A stretch of DNA of 64,000 bases, taken from assembly GCA_031082425.1 (NCBI GenBank), contig JAVHLB010000004.1:186001-250000 (forward strand), read 5' to 3'. A program made the position numbers and the translations under genes. Shown in pieces: positions 59,871 to 64,000 of this stretch (within the stretch, counting starts at the first letter, position 1; every line of letters starts with the position of its first letter). The DNA is from Candidatus Edwardsbacteria bacterium (GTDB lineage Bacteria; Edwardsbacteria; AC1; EtOH8). The notes below the pieces were generated by a model. It worked only from the letters and a program-made list of their open reading frames with translations. It was not told where the DNA came from and ran no database searches.

Positions 59871-59905
59871 TCCCTCTCCCTCTGGGGGAGGGCCAGGGAG
59901 GGGTC
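59871..59905. repeat. C-rich/G-rich hairpin repeat at a gene 3' end, copy 4
   Basis: CCCTCTCCCTCTGGGGGAGG followed by GCCAGGGAGGGGTC, ending six bases before the livF stop codon. The arms pair as in the copies at 55092 and 56966. Confidence 0.7.
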
Positions 59906-59910
59906 AACCC

Positions 59911-60615
59911 TTACGCCCCCAGATAGCTGGCCTTCACTTTTTCGTTATTCAGCAGTGCCCTGCCTGCCCCCTCCAGTACGATATTGCCGGTCTCCAGAAT
60001 GTAGCCCCGGTCGGCTATCTCCAGAGAGCGCTGGGCATTCTGCTCCACTAAAAGAATCGTGGTCCCGCTTTGCCGGATGTTTTGGATCACCTGGAATATC
60101 CGGTCCACGATGATGGGGGCCAGGCCCAGCGAGGGCTCATCCAGCAGCAGCATTTTGGGAGCGGCCATCAGCCCCCGGGCGATGGCCAGCATCTGCTGTT
60201 CCCCGCCGGACAGCGTACCGCCCTTCTGCCCTTTTCGTTCCCGGAGCTTGGGAAAGATGTCCAGGACCTTGCCCAACGATTCCTGCTTTTGTTTTTTATC
60301 GGAAATCAGGTAGGCCCCCAGGTCCAGGTTCTCCAGCACCGTCAGCCCGGGGAATATCCTCCTGCCCTCCGGCACCTGCACCAGCCCCATGCCGACGATA
60401 TCGTCGGCCGGCCGGCCGTTGATCTCCTGCCCGGAGAATTCTATTTTCCCGCCCCGGACCGGCAGTATCCCGGAGACGGCCGAAATGGCTGTGCTCTTGC
60501 CGGCCCCTTTGGAGCCCAGCACCGCCACTATCTCCCCGGGATCCACCCGGAAGGTGATCCCGTGAAGCACCTCCAGGCTGCCGTATGAGACTTGAAGTTC
60601 TGATACTTTTAACAT
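59911..60615 (-). CDS. livF: ABC transporter ATPase, branched-chain amino acid LivF type
   Basis: A 234-residue ATPase of the LivF class. Walker A GSKGAGKST (34-42) has Lys where Asn is usual. Others are LVQVPEGRRIFPGLTVLENL, the ABC signature LSGGEQQMLAIARGL and LLLDEPSLGLAP with LVEQNA. LivF pairs with LivG on the permeases LivH and LivM to import branched-chain amino acids. None of these partners is next to it, so it is isolated, or separated from them beyond a heptamer-filled gap. Confidence 0.9.
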   Translation of the reverse strand: MLKVSELQVSYGSLEVLHGITFRVDPGEIVAVLGSKGAGKSTAISAVSGILPVRGGKIEFSGQEINGRPADDIVGMGLVQVPEGRRIFPGLTVLENLDLGAYLISDKKQKQESLGKVLDIFPKLRERKGQKGGTLSGGEQQMLAIARGLMAAPKMLLLDEPSLGLAPIIVDRIFQVIQNIRQSGTTILLVEQNAQRSLEIADRGYILETGNIVLEGAGRALLNNEKVKASYLGA

Positions 60616-60624
60616 GATATCATT

Positions 60625-60660
60625 TCAACCACAAAGCGCACTAAGTTCACAAAGATTTTA
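60625..60660. repeat. Half copy of the CAC/GTG-rich intergenic repeat
   Basis: AACCACAAAGCGCACTAAGT with CACAAAGATTTT, one arm only, between the livF start and the heptamer array. The matching arm is missing. Confidence 0.4.
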
Positions 60661-60662
60661 CT

Positions 60663-60774
60663 TGAATTCTTTTACCGAATGCTGTCTGCCGCACACTGTA
60701 TACTCAACACTTTTTACCGGATACTGCATATCGTATACTGAATACCAAATACTGTATACAGTATACTTCACCCT
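60663..60774. repeat. Tandem heptamer array in the gap upstream of livF (16 units)
   Basis: Sixteen 7-bp units in strict register: TGAATTC, TTTTACC, GAATGCT, GTCTGCC, GCACACT, GTATACT and so on, with consensus GNATACY and several exact GTATACT. It fills the gap up to the stop of the metallopeptidase gene (60780). GTATAC is itself palindromic. Confidence 0.85.
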
Positions 60775-60779
60775 GCTAT

Positions 60780-61931
60780 TTATTTATCGATGCCCCTCTT
60801 CCATTTCCGGTCGAACTCCTCCACCGACAGATTGAATGATGCCTTAAAAACCCCTTTAAAATCACCCCCCTGCCCCATCTGGTCCACAAACAGCCGGACC
60901 ATATCCCATCCGTTGTCCTCGACCAGGAAACTTACCGCCGACAGGCTGGCCCGGTAGGCCTGCTGAGCATCCTCCCGATCCAGGGTCATGAACGAACCTG
61001 ACAGCTGGGATAACGGAAGGTAGGCGTGATCGGCGGCCCGCTGTCCCTCCTGATATTGGGCCAGACCCTCGTTGAACCATCCCGGAAATTTCCGGCCCCC
61101 GATCTCGAACAGCAGGGCATGGACGAACTCGTGGGTCAGCACCCTCTCCAGCACTTCCTGGTCCTCCCGGTAATCGGCCACCGGCACCCTGATCTTCCCG
61201 TCGAAGGCCGCCCCGGCCCAGGAGGCCAGGCTGGTGATGTCGGAGAACTGCTGGTTATTGTAGAGTATCACGCTGATGTTCCTTTGGGCCTGCCAGCCGA
61301 ACAGTGCCCCCTGCCTGTCCCGGATGCCCTCCAGCATGAAAAGTATCCTGTCGGCCATCTCCCGGTTCTCCCCGCCCTCGAACCTGATGTCGAAATACCC
61401 GGTCTGGCTGGCCTCCAGGCCGTCCTCCCGGCGGCAGCGGTTGTCCAAGCCGTCCAACAGGCCGCTTATCGCCGAATCCCCGGGATTCAGTTCATAGGCT
61501 CTGCCCAGGCAGGAAAGGCAGGAATCGTTCCTGCCCAGACCATACCAGGCCTCCGCCCGCAGGTACCATAGGGCCGGTTTTTCCGGCATCAGTTTCAGGC
61601 CCCGGCCGGAGAGCTCCAGCACCTCCTGGTATTTTCCCTGATGAATCTGGCTGAGGCCGGAATTGAAATAGACCGCCTGGAGATTCTCCCCTATCAGCGA
61701 ATCTTCCGGGGCCAGCCTCCGGGCTTTTTCCAGGAGCTTGAGGGCCCCGGGATATTCCTCCTGCCGGGAAAGCGCCACCCCCTGATTGGATAGTTCTATG
61801 GCCTCCTCAAGTCTGGCCCTCCGGCTCTGGAGCATTTCGAGATGCCCGTTGCCCTTGATGATGAAGACCAGCTCAACGGCGATCAGGACCAGAATTACGG
61901 TCACGACCGCATTTTTGGGTTTTATTTCCAT
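60780..61931 (-). CDS. Membrane-anchored TPR protein with MA-type metallopeptidase domain
   Basis: A 383-residue protein. One N-terminal helix (9-26) anchors it. A TPR region (about 42-165) precedes a gluzincin domain with HEFVHALLFE (267-276: zinc His267 and His271, catalytic Glu268) and NEGLAQYQEG (287-296: third ligand Glu288). This is the peptidase-MA layout. It probably cleaves peptides on the outer side of the inner membrane; the target is unknown. Transcribed with whatever follows across the heptamer array. Confidence 0.85.
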   Translation of the reverse strand: MEIKPKNAVVTVILVLIAVELVFIIKGNGHLEMLQSRRARLEEAIELSNQGVALSRQEEYPGALKLLEKARRLAPEDSLIGENLQAVYFNSGLSQIHQGKYQEVLELSGRGLKLMPEKPALWYLRAEAWYGLGRNDSCLSCLGRAYELNPGDSAISGLLDGLDNRCRREDGLEASQTGYFDIRFEGGENREMADRILFMLEGIRDRQGALFGWQAQRNISVILYNNQQFSDITSLASWAGAAFDGKIRVPVADYREDQEVLERVLTHEFVHALLFEIGGRKFPGWFNEGLAQYQEGQRAADHAYLPLSQLSGSFMTLDREDAQQAYRASLSAVSFLVEDNGWDMVRLFVDQMGQGGDFKGVFKASFNLSVEEFDRKWKRGIDK

Positions 61932-62036
61932 AATGTCGTCAATGTTGGTTTGCCAGTTAGGCTTCGATGACCTGGGAGTGATTTCCTACCCTGTCCGGCG
62001 GGCCGTGAGTTATGTTCTATCGGCAGCATCGGGTGT

Positions 62037-62927
62037 TCAAAAGTTATAGACGAAATCTATGAAGGGGATCCCCGGAGTGATCATGTCCTCGCCCAGCACG
62101 TTGGCCAGGGCCAGGTCCACCGCCAGCCCCTCGCCGAAGAAACGAAAGCCGGCCGAGACCAGCGGCTGGTCCAGGCCGGGAAACAGCCAGTTCTCGGTGA
62201 CGAAGGATACCCGGCGCGACAGGCGGTACTCCCCGCCCACCATCACCATCGGCCGATCGGCCATCTCATCGCCCGCAAAACCGTAGCCCAGTCCGGCGGT
62301 GAAGCTGCGGTCGGGTCCGCCGTAGGTGCCGGCCCCGTAAAGGATCCCCACCGTCGAGGCCTCCTGGTCGAAATCAGGAACCTTGATGATCAACGCCCCT
62401 CCGGCCAGGTGGAATTTTTCGTTGACCGGCATCCCGGCCTTGGGCATGAAGAAAATTATCTGGTTGCCGCCGCCCCCGGGAAACAGGGATATTCCGCCTC
62501 CCAGGGTGATGTTATCGGTAAGGCCCACCACCACCTGGGGGAAGAAAATGTAGGTGTCGGAAAAATAGCCCTCGCCTTTTTTGAGCATGTGGGCGGTGGG
62601 CCCGAAGAACAGCCGGGTAGTGTTGGGATTGGGAAACCAGTATTCTCCATCCTTGATGGATCCCGTCTGGATCTCCTGGATCTCGGTGATCTTGGCGATG
62701 GGAATGGTCATTGCCGTCACCGAGGTTTGCAATACGATATTGACAGAATCGATTTGAATGATGCTTCCTACGTTGCTGGAGCCGTCTGACGTTTTAACGA
62801 TCTGGATGAAGGTGGAATCCGCCACCCGCAGCCGGCCCTTGATCGGCTGCTGGGCCAGACCCGGCGTGATCCAGAAGCAACACCCGGCCAAAAACAGCAG
62901 AGCAACGGTGATTCTTTTAATAGGCAT
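62037..62927 (-). CDS. Exported beta-rich protein, possibly outer membrane
   Basis: A 296-residue protein with a 25-residue signal peptide ending at LAQ. Residues 30-90 are a small beta domain (RLRVADSTFIQIVKTSDGS, IVLQTSVTAMTIPIAKITEI). The rest repeats short strands (FFPQVVVGLTDNITLGGGIS, FLFPGGGG-like) and ends FIDFVYNF, an aromatic outer-membrane type end. I know similar hypothetical proteins in Bacteroidota but no function. It starts after the pseudouridine synthase gene with an AGAGGT site. The 105 bases after it show nothing recognisable. Confidence 0.7.
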   Translation of the reverse strand: MPIKRITVALLFLAGCCFWITPGLAQQPIKGRLRVADSTFIQIVKTSDGSSNVGSIIQIDSVNIVLQTSVTAMTIPIAKITEIQEIQTGSIKDGEYWFPNPNTTRLFFGPTAHMLKKGEGYFSDTYIFFPQVVVGLTDNITLGGGISLFPGGGGNQIIFFMPKAGMPVNEKFHLAGGALIIKVPDFDQEASTVGILYGAGTYGGPDRSFTAGLGYGFAGDEMADRPMVMVGGEYRLSRRVSFVTENWLFPGLDQPLVSAGFRFFGEGLAVDLALANVLGEDMITPGIPFIDFVYNF

Positions 62928-62940
62928 CTTTATTACCTCT

Positions 62941-63507
62941 TTAAATGTTAAATATCTTGCGTCTTTCCCCGGCAGTCACCGGCTTTCGCTGTCCCGGCTT
63001 AAGGCCGCTCAACCGAAAATTTCCGATACCGACCCGCACCAGCCGCAGGGTGGGATATCCTATGGCCGCGGTCATCCGGCGCACCTGGCGGTTCTTGCCT
63101 TCGGTCAAGGTCATCTCCAGCCAGCAGGTGGGGATATTTTTGCGGAACCTGATGGGCGGGTCGCGTTCCTCCATCTCGGGCTGGGGATCCAGGATCATTG
63201 CCTGGCAGCTAAGGGTCGGATGCCCCTTTATGGTCACCCCTTTTCGCAGTTTTAAAAGATCCTTCTCCCCGGGGATGTTCTCCACCTGGACCCAATAGGT
63301 GCGGGAATGGCCCTGCCGGGGATTCAGCAGTTTGGCGTTCAGCTCGGCCTCGTCGGACAGCAGCAGCAGGCCCTCGGAGTCGGCGTCCAGCCGGCCCAGG
63401 GGATAGACGTTTTTGGGGAAGCCGAACTTGGCCAGGGTCACATGCCGGGGATCGTCCGAGGTGAACTGCGACAGCACCCCGTATGGTTTGTTGAAAGCGA
63501 TCAGCAT
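62941..63507 (-). CDS. rluE: 23S rRNA pseudouridine synthase, RluE-like (RsuA family)
   Basis: A 188-residue pseudouridine synthase lacking the S4 domain. It opens with LIAFNKPYGVLSQF and has VYPLGRLDADSEGLLLLS (35-51, catalytic Asp41), then LTEGKNRQVRRMTAAIGYPTL and LVRVGIGNFRL. Without S4 and with this length it is closest to RluE, which modifies U2457 of 23S rRNA in E. coli. A GGGG site precedes the ATG, and it is 13 bases before the exported-protein gene. Confidence 0.92.
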   Translation of the reverse strand: MLIAFNKPYGVLSQFTSDDPRHVTLAKFGFPKNVYPLGRLDADSEGLLLLSDEAELNAKLLNPRQGHSRTYWVQVENIPGEKDLLKLRKGVTIKGHPTLSCQAMILDPQPEMEERDPPIRFRKNIPTCWLEMTLTEGKNRQVRRMTAAIGYPTLRLVRVGIGNFRLSGLKPGQRKPVTAGERRKIFNI

Positions 63508-63578
63508 TGTTTTACCCCTTTCTGTTTATGACAGCGGACAACCCGCCGGCCCCAGCATTCATCATGCTCCAGGCTTGG

Positions 63579-64000
63579 TCATTTGAACCTGACCACCCCG
63601 AAGTTCTTGGTCTGGTACGACCAGTCGTACATCCACAGGGCCGACTGGTTGTTGCGCTGCTGCTTGCGGCGGATGTTCATCCTGATCTCGGCATCCCTGT
63701 TCAGCACCGGCAGGCCGACATCCTTCAAGGGCACCCTCATCTCCAGCACCCATTCCCTTTCCCCGGCCAGGGCCTTGGCCTGGAAGCCGCCGTTCCATTT
63801 CTGGTCCAGATCGTCGCGGGTGTTGTCTATCAGCTGGTCCCAGACGGTGGATGCCGGATTGACATACATCTGGTAGACCGTGTCCTTATTGGCGGCGAAC
63901 AGGAATCCGATGCAGTCGTCGTTGTACACCTGGTCGTCCCGGACGGTCTTGGCGGTCTTCAGCTGGGCCATGATGGTGTCCCGGCAGACCGCGGCGATAT
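63579..64000 (-). CDS. C-terminal part of a CBM9/DOMON-like domain protein
   Basis: The end of a gene that continues past the right edge; the frame is open through 64000 (at least 140 codons). The sequence VRDDQVYNDDCIGFLFAANK, EWVLEMRVPLKDVGLPV and IRMNIRRKQQRN match the family-9 carbohydrate-binding (DUF1083-type) beta-sandwich. Such domains are commonly the C-terminus of secreted outer-membrane proteins with DUF5916 barrels, but the rest is not visible. The 71 bases after its stop show nothing clear. Confidence 0.75.
   Translation of the reverse strand, partial: IAAVCRDTIMAQLKTAKTVRDDQVYNDDCIGFLFAANKDTVYQMYVNPASTVWDQLIDNTRDDLDQKWNGGFQAKALAGEREWVLEMRVPLKDVGLPVLNRDAEIRMNIRRKQQRNNQSALWMYDWSYQTKNFGVVRFK

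Noticed and set aside
1..64000. tRNA, rRNA, insertion sequences, transposases, integrases or prophage genes
   Set aside because: Reading both strands I saw no cloverleaf with conserved T-arm, no rRNA motif and no transposase or integrase motif; a covariance search would be needed to exclude a diverged tRNA or a 4.5S RNA.

Overview
This window is a stretch of bacterial chromosome (roughly 50-55% G+C by eye) in which every gene I can support, about 56 of them, lies on the minus strand. It therefore reads from right (64000) to left (1). The housekeeping genes are ordinary bacterial ones. The secreted proteins end in type-IX-secretion/FlgD-like sorting domains and sit beside PorV-like and TonB-dependent outer-membrane proteins. 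Together these suggest a diderm bacterium of the FCB type or an uncultured candidate phylum near it (for example Edwardsbacteria, TA06, WOR-3 or Zixibacteria). The lineage is an inference; no rRNA gene is present to settle it.

Left third (1-26.2 kb): two conserved housekeeping strings. ffh-rpsP-khpA-rimM-trmD-rplS-rnhB-yraN-glycosyltransferase-comM (1-6.2 kb) makes translation and secretion components. A second, very long string starts at a clear promoter and an FMN riboswitch with an intrinsic terminator (20.4-20.7 kb). It runs ribD-ribE-ribBA-ribH-nusB-phosphoesterase-glycosyltransferase-flippase-fmt-DUF116-rsmB-two PASTA proteins-rpe-flavin reductase-rubredoxin-fprA. The slot between rsmB and rpe, where Firmicutes carry a PASTA kinase and phosphatase, holds two PASTA proteins with no kinase. 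smc-corA-ftsY precede the riboswitch.

Middle (26.2-45.6 kb): an envelope and secretion region with a PEGA/beta-propeller lipoprotein, two TonB-dependent receptors, a PorV-like protein, a 1055-residue secreted protein with a C-terminal sorting domain, and two paralogous 571-residue secreted proteins. Between those paralogues sit two small membrane proteins and a four-helix-bundle gene that is flanked, base against base, by tandem 7-bp repeats. A three-gene roadblock/DUF4388 signalling operon with its own promoter and terminator follows.

Right third (45.6-64 kb): a LipM-type octanoyltransferase, a TPR pseudogene, a TMTC-like membrane protein, then a conserved operon of little-known function (MutL-type ASKHA ATPase, biotinyl-like barrel protein, FN3-DUF6754 membrane protein, three further membrane proteins and a small helical protein). 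After it come an LVIVD beta-propeller, gcvPB, an A+T-rich TPR gene, a livF-like ATPase, a TPR-metallopeptidase, an exported protein, a pseudouridine synthase and a partial CBM9-like domain.

The most unusual signal is a dispersed set of tandem heptamers. The repeat unit differs from place to place but the period is always 7 bp. They occur at seven places: on both sides of the four-helix-bundle gene, in the gap before livF, and in frame inside fmt, ftsY, gcvPB and the LVIVD gene. Three further families of short palindromic intergenic repeats are also present.
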